Below are positions 8,271 through 17,565 of a DNA stretch of 64,000 nt, one piece after another (positions within the stretch are counted from its first letter, which is position 1; each line of letters starts with the position of its first letter). The DNA lies in contig NZ_JAPPRJ010000001.1 of NCBI RefSeq assembly GCF_026672545.1, positions 2,109,501-2,173,500 on the forward strand. Reading direction: 5' to 3'. Source of the stretch: Rhizobium sp. SL86. GTDB taxonomy: Bacteria > Pseudomonadota > Alphaproteobacteria > Rhizobiales > Rhizobiaceae. The notes under the pieces were generated by a model that saw only the letters and a program-made list of their open reading frames with translations, was not told where the DNA came from and did no database searches. A program made the translations under genes and the position numbers.

Positions 8271-8951
8271 TCAGTAGCTGCCGCGGGACATGCAAACGGC
8301 AGGGATCGTCTTCACGATGATCGCCATGTCCTGCATCAGTGACCAGTTCTGGACGTAATGCGTGTCGAAGGCGATGCGGCTCTCGTAAGAGACGTCATTG
8401 CGTCCGCTGATCTGCCAGAGACCGGTCAGGCCAGGCCGGGTGCGCAGGTAATAGACGGCGAAGCTGTCATAGAGGGTCAGTTCCTCGTCGACGACCGGAC
8501 GGGGGCCGACGATGCTCATCTCACCACGCAGGATGTTGATGAGCTGCGGCAATTCGTCGAGGCTGAGCTTGCGAAGGACCGCGCCGACAGCTGTGACGCG
8601 CGGATCGTTTTTCAGCTTGCGGGTCAGTCGCCATTCCTCGGCGGCTTCGGGATTGGCGTGCAAGTGGCGGCGCAACACCTCGTCGCCGTTGACGACCATG
8701 GTGCGGAACTTCAGGCACTTGAAGTAGCGGCCGTTGTGGCCGACACGTTTGTGCCCGTAGAAGACGGCGCCTCCATCCGTGAACTTGACCAGGGCCATGA
8801 TCATCAGAAAGAGCGGGAGGAACACCACCAGCGCAATCATTGCGACGGTGATGTCGAAGGCCCGTTTTGAAACGCCGCCTGTCGGAAAGGCGAGATGCAT
8901 TTCATGGGTCGAGCTAAGCGGCGTGTCTGCCGATCGTGTCGCGGACTTCAT
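8271..8951 (-). CDS. exoY: Undecaprenyl-phosphate galactose phosphotransferase ExoY
   Basis: Membrane-anchored bacterial sugar transferase of 226 residues that moves galactose-1-phosphate from UDP-galactose to undecaprenyl phosphate, the first committed step of succinoglycan synthesis. Seen here: one N-terminal membrane helix (about 34-55), VFYGHKRVGHNGRYFKCLKF, KFRTM, then KLSLDELPQLINILRGEMS, VGPRP, and RPGLTGLWQISGRNDVSYE. The ATG at 8951 gives the same length as the S. meliloti protein and its MKSATRS start, and has GGAG about 10 bases upstream; an ATG at 8966 has none. First gene of the exoYFQ operon; in rhizobia its activity is antagonised by ExoX, encoded divergently here. Confidence 0.95.
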   Translation of the reverse strand: MKSATRSADTPLSSTHEMHLAFPTGGVSKRAFDITVAMIALVVFLPLFLMIMALVKFTDGGAVFYGHKRVGHNGRYFKCLKFRTMVVNGDEVLRRHLHANPEAAEEWRLTRKLKNDPRVTAVGAVLRKLSLDELPQLINILRGEMSIVGPRPVVDEELTLYDSFAVYYLRTRPGLTGLWQISGRNDVSYESRIAFDTHYVQNWSLMQDMAIIVKTIPAVCMSRGSY

Positions 8952-9623
8952 AGAGGAAAACTCCATTGCTGCGAGTGGTCGGTGCCTCAGGGGCGTTCAT
9001 GGCCCTCGTTGATGCAATCATAATTGGGCGTTTCCGAATTCTGGCCAGTGATTTTTTGTTAGCAACCGTACCGGCAGGGGTCAGATCGGTCGCGTCGGGG
9101 TGTCATGCACCTGTCATGACTCGGCAAGGAGCAGCGGCGATACATGGCCGCGGGAGCAATTTGCTTGTATTTTCTGAAAATCACTCACATTTTTTGGAAA
9201 TTTCGACTATTCTTTTTAGTTTAGAACATGCGCAATATTGCAAAGCGCAGATTGGCTTTTGCTCGACCCATGCGTCTTTTGCAGGCTTTCAACTGTACGA
9301 GACAGTTTTTTGTGCAGTGCGATGTTTACGCTGCACCGCAATCGAGCGCTGACGGTAACCCGGAACTTTGTAACAAATTTTGATCGAAGACTGGCGCCCG
9401 GTGCGGGGCTGGGGAGGTCCCACCAGCGGTTGCGGGGCCGGATTGTGGCAAGACCGCGGCAGATGTGCACATTTGTGTCCATTCTCTTACCAAATATTTA
9501 CTCGGTTGCCGGAGGCTTTGTGCTAAAGGATGATCACGTTCAGGCAGACGTGAAAGGTCTTGCTGTTGCACTCTGATGTGCAACCGGCAAAGATGGGCCA
9601 ATTGGACGTTCCGGAGGATCACA
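8952..9623. promoter_or_regulatory. Long divergent control region between exoY and exoX
   Basis: This 672-bp gap holds no convincing gene. It is clearly more AT-rich than its surroundings, mainly at 9155-9240 (runs such as CATTTTTTGGAAATTT) and 9355-9385. It also has a small dyad TCATG-N7-CATGA at 9103-9119. In rhizobia the exoY and exoX promoters are controlled by regulators such as MucR/Ros, which favour AT-rich DNA; that link is inference. No promoter hexamers can be assigned with confidence. Confidence 0.5.
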
Positions 9624-9905
9624 ATGTATGGACCGCGCGCACTGATCAGCATGCTGGCCGTCCTGATGGTCTTTGCAGGCGTGACCTATTCCTTGAACGG
9701 ATCGATCGCGACGACGATCTGGCAGACGATTCTCTGTGCGATCATCATCCAGGTGGGGTATTTTATCGGAATCCTTCTTCTGGTGCGCAAGGAAAGCCGC
9801 CTCAGACGGGCGGATCCGTCCATTCAATCCGCCAGACTCGAAAAACGACAGGCGGGTGAGATCCCGGGCGAGGCTCCTCCTCGATTGAAGGCCGGGGACC
9901 GATAA
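9624..9905 (+). CDS. exoX: Exopolysaccharide production repressor ExoX
   Basis: Small inner-membrane protein of 93 residues with two hydrophobic helices (LISMLAVLMVFAGVTYSL and a second helix TIWQTILCAIIIQVGYFIGI) and a charged cytoplasmic tail, matching ExoX/ExopX. In Sinorhizobium and Rhizobium extra exoX copies block exopolysaccharide synthesis, apparently by acting on ExoY after translation. GGAGG lies 6 bases before the ATG. It stands between exoY (divergent) and exoU (same strand, 87 bp on), as in S. meliloti. Confidence 0.9.
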   Translation: MYGPRALISMLAVLMVFAGVTYSLNGSIATTIWQTILCAIIIQVGYFIGILLLVRKESRLRRADPSIQSARLEKRQAGEIPGEAPPRLKAGDR

Positions 9906-9992
9906 ACGGATTTTCTGACCGGCAACGGTCTCCCCTTCCATATCCTCGACATCTTTCTAGTTTCCCTTCGTATCGTTCGAACGGAGGTTCCC

Positions 9993-11006
9993 ATGCGCGA
10001 AGACAAATCCCCCGAGGTCTGTGTCGTCATCGCTGCCAAGGACGCAGCCGATACCATTGGGCGCGCCATCGCGTCGGCCCTGCGGGAACCAGAGGTTGCG
10101 GAGGTCGTCGTGGTGGACGACGGGTCGTCGGATGGGACGGCCGCGGCTGCAAGTGCGTGTGACGACCGGAGCGGGCGGCTCGCCATCGTGCGGCTCGATC
10201 AAAACCTTGGCCCCTCCGGCGCCCGCAATCGCGCCATCGAGGTGTCGCGCGCGCCGCTGATTGCCGTGCTCGACGCCGACGACTTCTTTTTTCCGGGGCG
10301 GTTTGCCGCGATGATCCGCGAAACGGACTGGGACATGATTGCCGACAACATCGGTTTCATTCACCACGATCCGTCGCAACCGATCGAACCCGATCGTTTC
10401 CATGCGCGGACCCGCAGCCTTTCCATCCGCGATTTCGTGGACGGCAATATTTCGAGACGCGGCCGCCAGCGGGGCGAGATCGGTTTCCTCAAGCCGGTGA
10501 TGCGGCGCGCGTTCCTTGAGACACATGGGCTGCGTTATGACGAGGCTCTCCGGCTCGGGGAGGATTATGATCTCTACTTGAGGGCGCTCATCTGCGGTGC
10601 CCGCTACAAGGTGATCGACCATTGCGGTTATGCGGCCGTCGTCCGGCCCAATTCGTTGAGTGGCCGCCACCGCACCGAGGATCTGCGCAGGCTGTTTCAG
10701 GCGGAACGGAAAATCCGTCTCTCCAGCCCGCAGCTTTCTCCGGCTGATCGGGCGGTCATTCTCCGTCACGAACGACACATCAAGGCCCGCCATGACCTGC
10801 GCCTGGCGCTGGATGTCAAGGCGCGCGAAGGGATGTCCGGCGTTGTCAGGCATCTGCTCGCTCGTCCAGATGCCGTGCCGGCGGTCGTTTCCGGTGTTCT
10901 CTCCGACAAGCTGGAGGCGCGCCGGGCGGCGGGTCCCGTCGAGCCGCCGGTGCCAGTCGGCAAGCTGCGTTATCTGCTGCCGGGGGTGCCGGTCGCCCAG
11001 AAGTAG
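9993..11006 (+). CDS. exoU: Family 2 glycosyltransferase ExoU
   Basis: Cytoplasmic GT2 (GT-A fold) protein of 337 residues. VCVVIAAKDAADTIGRA opens the fold, VVVDDGSSDGT (about 40-49) binds the nucleotide, LDADD (94-98) is the metal-binding DxD, and LRLGEDYDLYLRA supplies the acceptor-side acidic pair. It resembles ExoO of this cluster and, by position next to exoX, corresponds to ExoU, which in S. meliloti adds the sixth sugar in beta-1,6 linkage. GGAGG lies 5 bases before the ATG. The exoV-exoW-exoT-exoI block that follows exoU in S. meliloti is absent; exoH follows after 422 bp. Confidence 0.88.
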   Translation: MREDKSPEVCVVIAAKDAADTIGRAIASALREPEVAEVVVVDDGSSDGTAAAASACDDRSGRLAIVRLDQNLGPSGARNRAIEVSRAPLIAVLDADDFFFPGRFAAMIRETDWDMIADNIGFIHHDPSQPIEPDRFHARTRSLSIRDFVDGNISRRGRQRGEIGFLKPVMRRAFLETHGLRYDEALRLGEDYDLYLRALICGARYKVIDHCGYAAVVRPNSLSGRHRTEDLRRLFQAERKIRLSSPQLSPADRAVILRHERHIKARHDLRLALDVKAREGMSGVVRHLLARPDAVPAVVSGVLSDKLEARRAAGPVEPPVPVGKLRYLLPGVPVAQK

Positions 11007-11428
11007 GCGAGCCCGCAGGGTTTTAACCTTCGGCTGCCGATCGGTGAGCTTACTTTCTATCCAATTCTGCCACATTTCGGCCGTAATTGCTGCCGCTCCG
11101 GATGAGGATTGGCGCAAAGCGCCTCTCCGTGCGGCTCTCCGGCGCCCATCGACAGCATCACGGCTCTCTCTGTCCGGACACCTGATCGAAAACTGATAAG
11201 GGCTTGGTTTCCTTGTGCCCGGCATCTGTCAGTGCAGCCTTTCGTTCACATTTGCGGGAGCTTATTCCGATGCTGAATCGCATTTTTGTGGCTTGCCGCT
11301 TGAGAAATTGCTGCAGCGCCACATTTTGCCCGAAAGGGACCCGCATCCTTGGGCTCTGAGGGGGCCAAAGGCCGCTCTGGTCGAAATGGTCGCTTTGGGA
11401 GGAGCGGCCTCAACTAGGGGTGACTGAT
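11007..11428 (+). promoter_or_regulatory. Non-coding region before the exoHKLAMOP operon
   Basis: This 422-bp stretch has no supported gene. It is where exoV, exoW, exoT and exoI would lie in S. meliloti, and it probably carries the promoter for the seven-gene operon that follows. No clear hexamers, terminator or remnant of the missing genes could be recognised. Confidence 0.4.
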
Positions 11429-12586
11429 GTGACCGTGGATCAGAACATATCCTCCCGTATCAACCTGATGCGCATGCTGCTGATCGCCGGCATCGTTTTC
11501 GTGCATATCCCCTATAACCGCGAGGTCAGCCCGTTCCAGCATGACCATGGCCTGTTCGACTGGCTGAGGGTCTTTCTGGGGGAAAGCCTGTTTCGTATCG
11601 GCGTTCCCTGCCTCAGCGCCATTTCCGGTTATTTGCTGTTCCAGCGCGGCATCGAGCGTTTCGACTATTCCCGGGTGATCCTGTCGAAGAGCCGCACCGT
11701 GCTGTTGCCCTTTCTTTTGTGGAATCTCGGGCTTCTTGTGCTCGTGTACCTGGTGCAGAAAATGGGCGCCGGCATCGGGTACTTCCCAAATCTCAACCGT
11801 GCCACGCTGACCCTTCTGATGGATCAGGCGCTGGCGTTCGAAGGTTTTCCAGTCAACTTGCCGCTCTATTTCCTGCGTGATCTCCTGATCTGCATCCTGA
11901 TTGCGCCCATCCTTGCGCTTCTCGTCCGCCGTCTTCCCACGATCACACTCGGTGCGCTGTTTGCCTTTGCGGTCTTTCCGGATATCGACGCAGGGATCGT
12001 TCTCAAGAACTCGATCCTGTTCAGTTTCACCTTCGGCATTTTTCTCGCCCTCTATCCAGTCGATCTCAAGCGCTTCGATGACTGGGCGCTGCCGCTCGGC
12101 GGACTGGTGGCCCTGTCTGCAGCGCTTCTGGCGCATGGGCTTTATCTCACCGGGCCGGACTATCCGGCGGTGCTGCTGATGTTGCGCAATGTACTGTCCA
12201 TCCTGGGGGCCGCGGGTTTCTGGTTTCTTTCGGCCGCGCTGATCCGCACGCCGTTCGGGCGTGGACTGTCACGCACGGGAAGCCTCAGTTTCTGGACCTT
12301 CTGCGCGCATTATCCCTTGCTGATCGGTCTATGGATGATCTGGAACCGTTTCGCAGATCCGAGCTTTTATCCGGTTTTTTACGCTCTTGCCGTCCTCGTC
12401 ACCTTCGCCGCCGTTATCCTCAGTCATCGTCTGGCCCTGCAGTGGGCGCCAGGCGTCTATGGCGTGCTGACCGGCAACCGGACCCGGGCAAAACCCGTCA
12501 GTGGCTCTCCTGTCCTCGGGCGGTCGGAGCCGGGGCCAAGCCTTCCAGCGTCAGCATCCCGGAACAAGAGGTCAAACAATGCGTAA
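11429..12586 (+). CDS. exoH: Succinoglycan O-acyltransferase (succinyltransferase) ExoH
   Basis: Polytopic acyltransferase-3 family protein of about 385 residues with ten predicted helices. It starts with RINLMRMLLIAGIVFVHIPY, whose His corresponds to the conserved active-site His of the family, then FRIGVPCLSAISGYLLFQ. ExoH succinylates succinoglycan in S. meliloti. The GTG at 11429 is preferred because AGGGG lies 8 bases upstream; a GTG three codons earlier is possible. The end overlaps exoK by 8 bases, showing translational coupling. Position directly before exoK, as in S. meliloti, fixes the assignment. Confidence 0.9.
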   Translation: MTVDQNISSRINLMRMLLIAGIVFVHIPYNREVSPFQHDHGLFDWLRVFLGESLFRIGVPCLSAISGYLLFQRGIERFDYSRVILSKSRTVLLPFLLWNLGLLVLVYLVQKMGAGIGYFPNLNRATLTLLMDQALAFEGFPVNLPLYFLRDLLICILIAPILALLVRRLPTITLGALFAFAVFPDIDAGIVLKNSILFSFTFGIFLALYPVDLKRFDDWALPLGGLVALSAALLAHGLYLTGPDYPAVLLMLRNVLSILGAAGFWFLSAALIRTPFGRGLSRTGSLSFWTFCAHYPLLIGLWMIWNRFADPSFYPVFYALAVLVTFAAVILSHRLALQWAPGVYGVLTGNRTRAKPVSGSPVLGRSEPGPSLPASASRNKRSNNA

Positions 12587-13367
12587 ATTTTCATCCATTC
12601 GCCGTCTCGTTATCCCCGCTCTTCTTTCGGCTTGCGCCTTTGTGACGCAGCCGGCCCTTGCGCAGGCTGCAACCGGCGCATCCTTCGTCGAAACCTTCGA
12701 CACACTCGACAAGACTTTCTGGTACATCTCCGATGGCTGGGCCAATGGCGCTCATCAGAACTGCACCTGGTCGAAAGGTCAGGTGCGCGTCGAAGGTGGC
12801 ATGCTCACGCTTGGCCTTGAGGCGCAGCAGACGGCGGATCGCGCCTATGTCTGCGGCGAGATCCAGACGCGCCAGCGCTATGGTTACGGCACCTACGAGG
12901 TGCGCATGAAAGCGGGCACCGGATCGGGCACGAATTCCGCTTTCTTCACCTATATCGGCCCGACCGACAAGCAACCGCATGACGAGATCGATTTCGAGGT
13001 GCTGGGCAAGAACACCAACCAGGTGCAGTTGAACCAGTATGTTTCTAGCAAGGGCGGCAACGAAAAGCTGGTGGCGGTCGAAGGCGGTGCCGACAAGGGT
13101 TTCCACGACTATGCCTTTGTCTGGGAAAATGACCGGCTTCGTTACTTCGTCGATGGCCGCATGGTGCATGAGGTGACCGATCCGTCGAAGATCCCGTCCA
13201 ATCCGCAGAAGATCTTTGCGAGCCTCTGGGCCTCCGACACGTCCAAAGAATGGCTTGGCAGCTTTTCCTATTCCGGCCCGATCACCATGCAGGTGGATCG
13301 TATTGCCTTCACTGCGCTTGGTGAAACCTGCCGCTTCCCGGACTCGATTGTCTGCACGCTGGACTGA
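12579..13367 (+). CDS. exoK: Secreted endo-1,3-1,4-beta-glycanase ExoK (GH16)
   Basis: Exported glycoside hydrolase of 262 residues that trims nascent succinoglycan to lower molecular weight. A signal peptide (cleavage near PALAQA, residue 30) is followed by the GH16 lichenase fold. The catalytic signature DEIDFE is at residues 135-140, with Glu136 as nucleophile, Asp138 assisting and Glu140 as acid/base. YGTYEVRMKAG and FHDYAFVWENDRLRYFVDGR are further family blocks. AGAGG lies 8 bases before the ATG. Cleavage yields products that act in symbiosis in Sinorhizobium. Confidence 0.95.
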   Translation: MRKFSSIRRLVIPALLSACAFVTQPALAQAATGASFVETFDTLDKTFWYISDGWANGAHQNCTWSKGQVRVEGGMLTLGLEAQQTADRAYVCGEIQTRQRYGYGTYEVRMKAGTGSGTNSAFFTYIGPTDKQPHDEIDFEVLGKNTNQVQLNQYVSSKGGNEKLVAVEGGADKGFHDYAFVWENDRLRYFVDGRMVHEVTDPSKIPSNPQKIFASLWASDTSKEWLGSFSYSGPITMQVDRIAFTALGETCRFPDSIVCTLD

Positions 13368-13435
13368 GGCGCTTTGCCGCCTCGGCCTCTCTTCACGATG
13401 CCCATGATGGGCTGAACATAAAGGAGCCGGACGAC

Positions 13436-14635
13436 GTGACGATCAACGTTCTCTACCTCGCCCATGATCTCTCCGATCCGGCCATCCGCCGGCGTGTGGT
13501 CATGCTGAAGGCCGGTGGTGCCACGGTGTCCGTTGCCGGCTTCCTTCGTGACGTCAACCGGCTGGCCGATGAACGGGACGTGCCGGTGAGGGTGCTGGGG
13601 GAAACGGCGGATGGCCGTTTTGCCCAGCGTATCGGCGCGGTGGTGAAGGCGCGTGCGACGCTTTCCCGCCACCTGTCCGGCCTTCAGAAGCCGGAGGTGA
13701 TCATCGCCCGCAATCTGGAAATGCTGGCGCTTGGGGAGGGGGCCCGCGCGCATTTCGGCGCAACATCTGCGCTTGTCTACGAGTGCCTCGATATCCATCG
13801 GCTGCTGCTCGACGAGGGCATCAAGGGACGGCTGCTGCGGGCGGCCGAAGGCCAGTTCGGCCGGAGCGCCGACCTGCTGGTCACCAGTTCCCCGGCCTTT
13901 GTCGAGCATTATTTCAAGCCGCGCTCGAAGCTGCGGCTGCCGGTGATGCTTCTGGAAAACAAGGTTCTCGATCTGGATCCGCATCCCGGTCTCTGGCCGC
14001 CCGTCGCGCGTCCGCCGCGCAAGGGCGAACCCTGGCGAATCGGCTGGTTCGGCGCGATCCGTTGCCGCAAGAGTTTTGCCATCCTCGCCGAGATCGCGGC
14101 GGCGATGAAGGGGCAGGTCGAGATCGTCATTCGCGGCCGTGTGTCGCCCAAGGAGTTTCCGGATTTCGAACAGCAGGTGGCGCAGACCCCGCACGTCTCC
14201 TTCCACGGCACCTATCGCAATCCGGAGGATCTGTCGCGGATCTACGGCGAGGTGCAGTTCGTCTGGGCGATCGATTTCTTCGAGGAGGGGCTGAATTCCG
14301 AATGGCTGCTGCCCAACCGCCTTTATGAAGGTGTCTTGCACGGGGCGGTACCGATCGCACTCTCCTCGACCGAAACCGGCCGGTTTCTGGCCAGGCGCCA
14401 GCTCGGTTTGCTGCTTGCACAGGCGCATGTGCCGGAGATCGTTCGGCGCCTGCAGGCGCTCGGCGTCGACGAGTACCTCAGCCTCTTTGCAACACTTGCC
14501 GATTCCGACCACTCCGCCTGGGCTGTCGGGCGCGCGGAATGCCAGGCGCTTGTCCGTCAGTTGGCGGCGCTTGGATCGACTGCCCCGGCCGAGGCCGGTT
14601 TCATCATCCCGTCCCCCCTGCAATCGGAAGGTTAG
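13436..14635 (+). CDS. exoL: Succinoglycan glycosyltransferase ExoL
   Basis: Cytoplasmic glycosyltransferase of 399 residues with a GT-B appearance: N-terminal VLYLAHDLSDPAIRRRVVML, central IGWFGAIRCRKSFAILAEI and a C-terminal nucleotide-sugar block EEGLNSEWLLPNRLYEGVLH. ExoL adds the third sugar, a beta-1,4-linked glucose, in S. meliloti. GTG start with AAGGAG 9 bases upstream. It lies 68 bp after exoK; a short hairpin (GCCCAT/ATGGGC) is in that gap. Gene order exoK-exoL-exoA as in Sinorhizobium. Confidence 0.9.
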   Translation: MTINVLYLAHDLSDPAIRRRVVMLKAGGATVSVAGFLRDVNRLADERDVPVRVLGETADGRFAQRIGAVVKARATLSRHLSGLQKPEVIIARNLEMLALGEGARAHFGATSALVYECLDIHRLLLDEGIKGRLLRAAEGQFGRSADLLVTSSPAFVEHYFKPRSKLRLPVMLLENKVLDLDPHPGLWPPVARPPRKGEPWRIGWFGAIRCRKSFAILAEIAAAMKGQVEIVIRGRVSPKEFPDFEQQVAQTPHVSFHGTYRNPEDLSRIYGEVQFVWAIDFFEEGLNSEWLLPNRLYEGVLHGAVPIALSSTETGRFLARRQLGLLLAQAHVPEIVRRLQALGVDEYLSLFATLADSDHSAWAVGRAECQALVRQLAALGSTAPAEAGFIIPSPLQSEG

Positions 14636-14638
14636 TGT

Positions 14639-15637
14639 ATGTCGTCCCCGATCTTGCCCGAGATGAAAGTGCTGGTGGTCATCCCTTGTCTCAACGAGGC
14701 GCGCCACATCGAACCCCTGCTGCTCAGCCTGGCTGAAAGCCGCGGCAATCATGACATGTTCATCGTCGTTGCCGATGGTGGCAGCACGGATGGCACGCCG
14801 GCGATCGTCGCGGCGCTCACGGACAAGATCTCCGGCCTTGCGCTCATCGACAATCCGAAGCGCATCCAGAGCGCTGCGATCAACCTTGCGGTCGAGCGGT
14901 TTGGTGATGGCCGGGATTTCCTCATCCGGATCGACGCGCATGGCGATTACCCGGCGGACTACTGCCAGGTGCTGCTGCAGGAGGCCGTCGATACGGGCGC
15001 GGATTCGGTGGTCGTTGGCATGAAGACCGTCGGCCTCGGCACTTTCCAGCGCGCAACCGCGCTGGCGCAGAACTCCAAGCTTGGCAATGGCGGCTCGAAA
15101 CATCGCGAGGGGGCCGAAGGACAGTGGATCGATCACGGCCACCATGCGCTGATGCGGATCGCGGCCTTCCGCGCCGTTGGCGGGTATGACGAGAGCTTCA
15201 GCCATAACGAGGATGCGGAACTCGATTTCCGCCTGCGCCAGGCCGGTTATCGCATCTGGATGACGGGGAAGACCTTCATGACTTACTATCCACGCTCCAG
15301 CCCCGGTTCGCTCTTCCGGCAGTATCTGGGTTATGGCCGTGGCCGGGCGCGCAACCTCCTCAAGCACCATGCCGTGCCGAAACTGCGCCAGGCCTTGCCG
15401 CTGATGGTGATGCCTGCGATCGTCGGCGCTCTGCTTGCGGTCATCCATTGGGTGGCAGCCGTGCCTCTGGTTGCCTGGGCCTTCCTGTGCCTTGCCTATG
15501 GGGCGTGGATGGCGGTGCGCGAACGCAACCCCAACGGCGTTCTGGCGGCAGTGGCCGCGATGATCATGCATGCGGCCTGGTCCACCGGTTTCTGGCTGGA
15601 ACTGTTCGGGCGCCGAAAGGGGAGGGTTGCGGCATGA
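14639..15637 (+). CDS. exoA: Succinoglycan beta-1,3-glucosyltransferase ExoA
   Basis: GT2 protein of 332 residues: VVIPCLNEARHIEPLL, ADGGSTDGT (about 45-53), RIDAHGDYP (97-105) with the metal-binding acidic pair, NEDAELDFRLRQAGYRIW (acceptor and Q/RXXRW-like block). Two or three hydrophobic helices lie at about 255-325, so it is membrane-associated. ExoA adds the second sugar in beta-1,3 linkage. GGAAG lies 8 bases before the ATG, 3 bases after the exoL stop. Its end overlaps exoM by ATGA. Confidence 0.93.
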   Translation: MSSPILPEMKVLVVIPCLNEARHIEPLLLSLAESRGNHDMFIVVADGGSTDGTPAIVAALTDKISGLALIDNPKRIQSAAINLAVERFGDGRDFLIRIDAHGDYPADYCQVLLQEAVDTGADSVVVGMKTVGLGTFQRATALAQNSKLGNGGSKHREGAEGQWIDHGHHALMRIAAFRAVGGYDESFSHNEDAELDFRLRQAGYRIWMTGKTFMTYYPRSSPGSLFRQYLGYGRGRARNLLKHHAVPKLRQALPLMVMPAIVGALLAVIHWVAAVPLVAWAFLCLAYGAWMAVRERNPNGVLAAVAAMIMHAAWSTGFWLELFGRRKGRVAA

Positions 15638-16569
15638 CGAGTGAACGTACGCTCTCCCATCTTTACGTGGATATCGGCATCTGCACCTTCCGCCGACCGG
15701 AACTGGAAGCGACGCTGCTGTCGCTGTTTCAGCTCGTCGTACCGGCTGGGGTGCGTCTTCGCCTGATCGTGGCCGATAACGATGCGACGCCGAGCGCCTT
15801 CGACCTTTTCGAGCGGCTGCGGCTGCAGTCACCGTTCGAGATGTCCTACCTGCACTGCCCGCGCTCCAACATCTCGATTGCCCGCAATGCCTGCCTGAAT
15901 GCCAGCGACGGCGATTACTTGGCCTTCATCGATGACGATGAGACCGCATCGCCGGAATGGCTGGCCGAACTGCTGGCCACGGCCGAGGCGACGACGGCCG
16001 ATGCGGTGCTCGGCCCCGTCCGTGCCGTTTATGCCGACAATGCCCCCGCCTGGATGCGCAAGGGCGACTTTCATTCCACCCGTCCTGTCTGGGTCGGGTC
16101 GAACATCCGGACCGGTTATACCTGCAACGCGCTCCTCGACATGCGCTCGCCGCAGGTGCGCGGGCGCCGGTTTGCCTTGACGCTTGGCCAGAGCGGCGGC
16201 GAGGATACGGACTTCTTCACCCGCGTGACCGATGCCGGCGGGCGCATCGCCTTTGCCGAACGTGCCTGGCTCAGCGAGCCGGTTCCCGAAAACCGCGCGC
16301 GGTTCGGCTGGCTGATGAAACGCCGCTTCCGTTCGGGCCAGACCCATGGCCGCATTCTCGGCGCGAGGACGGCATGGCCGGGTCGTGTCCGCCAGCTTGC
16401 CGTCGCCGGGGCCAAGGCCGCTTACTGCGGTCTTGCGGCGCTTTTTTCCATCCTGTCGCCGGAAGCGCGCAATCGCAACCTGCTGCGCGGCGCGCTGCAT
16501 GTCGGCGCCATGGCAGGGATCATCGGTGTGCGGGAAATTCGCCAGTATGGCTCGGTGGAGGTTGCATGA
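15634..16569 (+). CDS. exoM: Succinoglycan beta-1,4-glucosyltransferase ExoM
   Basis: GT2 protein of 311 residues: YVDIGICTFRRPELEATLL at the start, RSNISIARNACLNASDGDYL, the DxD-type FIDDDE at 98-103, and GQSGGEDTDFFTRVTDAGG. ExoM adds the fourth sugar in beta-1,4 linkage. GGGGAGGG lies 7 bases before the ATG, which overlaps the exoA stop (ATGA). It overlaps exoO by another ATGA, so exoA-exoM-exoO is a tightly coupled translational unit. Confidence 0.93.
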   Translation: MTSERTLSHLYVDIGICTFRRPELEATLLSLFQLVVPAGVRLRLIVADNDATPSAFDLFERLRLQSPFEMSYLHCPRSNISIARNACLNASDGDYLAFIDDDETASPEWLAELLATAEATTADAVLGPVRAVYADNAPAWMRKGDFHSTRPVWVGSNIRTGYTCNALLDMRSPQVRGRRFALTLGQSGGEDTDFFTRVTDAGGRIAFAERAWLSEPVPENRARFGWLMKRRFRSGQTHGRILGARTAWPGRVRQLAVAGAKAAYCGLAALFSILSPEARNRNLLRGALHVGAMAGIIGVREIRQYGSVEVA

Positions 16570-17531
16570 ACGAAACCCCAATGCCGGATGTCTCCTTCGT
16601 CATCGCCGCCTACAATGCCCGCGATACGATCGGTCTTGCCATTGAGAGCGCTCTTGCCCAGGTGGGTGTCGCCGTCGAGGTGGTGGTGGCGGATGACTGC
16701 TCCACGGATGGTACGGCCGAACTCGTCCGTTATTTCGGCGATCCGCGGGTAAGACTGATCGAGCGCAGCCAGAACGGTGGACCGGGGGCGGCCCGCAACG
16801 ATGCCATTGCCGCAGCGCGCGGGCGATGGATCGCGGTTCTCGATTCCGACGACGAGGTGTTGCCCGAACGCTCCGCCATGATGATCGCCGCGGCGGGACG
16901 GCTGTCCGCCGATATCGTCGTGGATAATGTCATGGTGCTCCGGCCGGGTTATCGTAGCGCAGCCATGTTTCCGGAGCCTCTCCTGCAGCGGCTCTCCTCA
17001 CTGTCGCTGGAGGAGTTCATCCGCTCCAACGTGCTGTTCCGCGCCACCTTCAATTTCGGCTACATGAAGCCGATGTTCGAGCGGGCGTTCATCGAGCGGC
17101 ACGCTCTGCGGTTCGACGAGGCGCTGCGGATCGGCGAGGACTATATCTTCCTCGCCTCGGCGCTTGCCCGTGGCGGCACCTGTGCCGTGGAGCCGCAGCC
17201 GGGTTATCTTTATCACGTGCGCGACGGCTCGATTTCCCGTGTGCTGCGGCGTGATCACGTGACGGCCATGATGGAGGCGGATCGCCGTTTCGTGCGCGAT
17301 TTTCCGCTGCAGGGTCCGGCGGCGCAGGCGCAAGCCGTGCGGTATCGAAGCCTCAAGGAAGCGCTTGCCTTTATCGATCTGGTCGAAGCCATCAAGGGGC
17401 GTGCCTGGCGCGACTGCCTCAACCTGGCGGTTTCCCAGCCCTCCGTGCTCCGACATCTGAAGATGCCCGTCGAAGCGCGGCTGCGGCGCTGGTTCGGTCC
17501 GGCCCTTCGTCTCAACAAGGCGTCCCCGTGA
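16566..17531 (+). CDS. exoO: Succinoglycan beta-1,6-glucosyltransferase ExoO
   Basis: GT2 protein of 321 residues: VSFVIAAYNARDTIGLAIES, VVVADDCSTDGT (39-50), GGPGAARNDAIAAARGRWIA, LDSDDEVLP (92-100) and LRIGEDYIFLASAL. Sequence pattern is close to ExoU, in keeping with both forming beta-1,6 bonds. ExoO adds the fifth sugar. ATGA overlap with exoM. In S. meliloti exoN (UTP-glucose-1-phosphate uridylyltransferase) follows; here exoP follows directly after 34 bp. Confidence 0.92.
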   Translation: MNETPMPDVSFVIAAYNARDTIGLAIESALAQVGVAVEVVVADDCSTDGTAELVRYFGDPRVRLIERSQNGGPGAARNDAIAAARGRWIAVLDSDDEVLPERSAMMIAAAGRLSADIVVDNVMVLRPGYRSAAMFPEPLLQRLSSLSLEEFIRSNVLFRATFNFGYMKPMFERAFIERHALRFDEALRIGEDYIFLASALARGGTCAVEPQPGYLYHVRDGSISRVLRRDHVTAMMEADRRFVRDFPLQGPAAQAQAVRYRSLKEALAFIDLVEAIKGRAWRDCLNLAVSQPSVLRHLKMPVEARLRRWFGPALRLNKASP

Positions 17532-17565
17532 ATTGTGGCCTGCCAAGGCTCGAAAGGATCTGAGA

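Noticed and set aside
13268..15832. Very long open frame (over 850 codons) on the minus strand opposite exoL-exoA-exoM
   Set aside because: It mirrors GC-rich codons of well-supported plus-strand glycosyltransferase genes; its product is low-complexity Arg/His/Asp-rich text without a domain, and it has no ribosome site.
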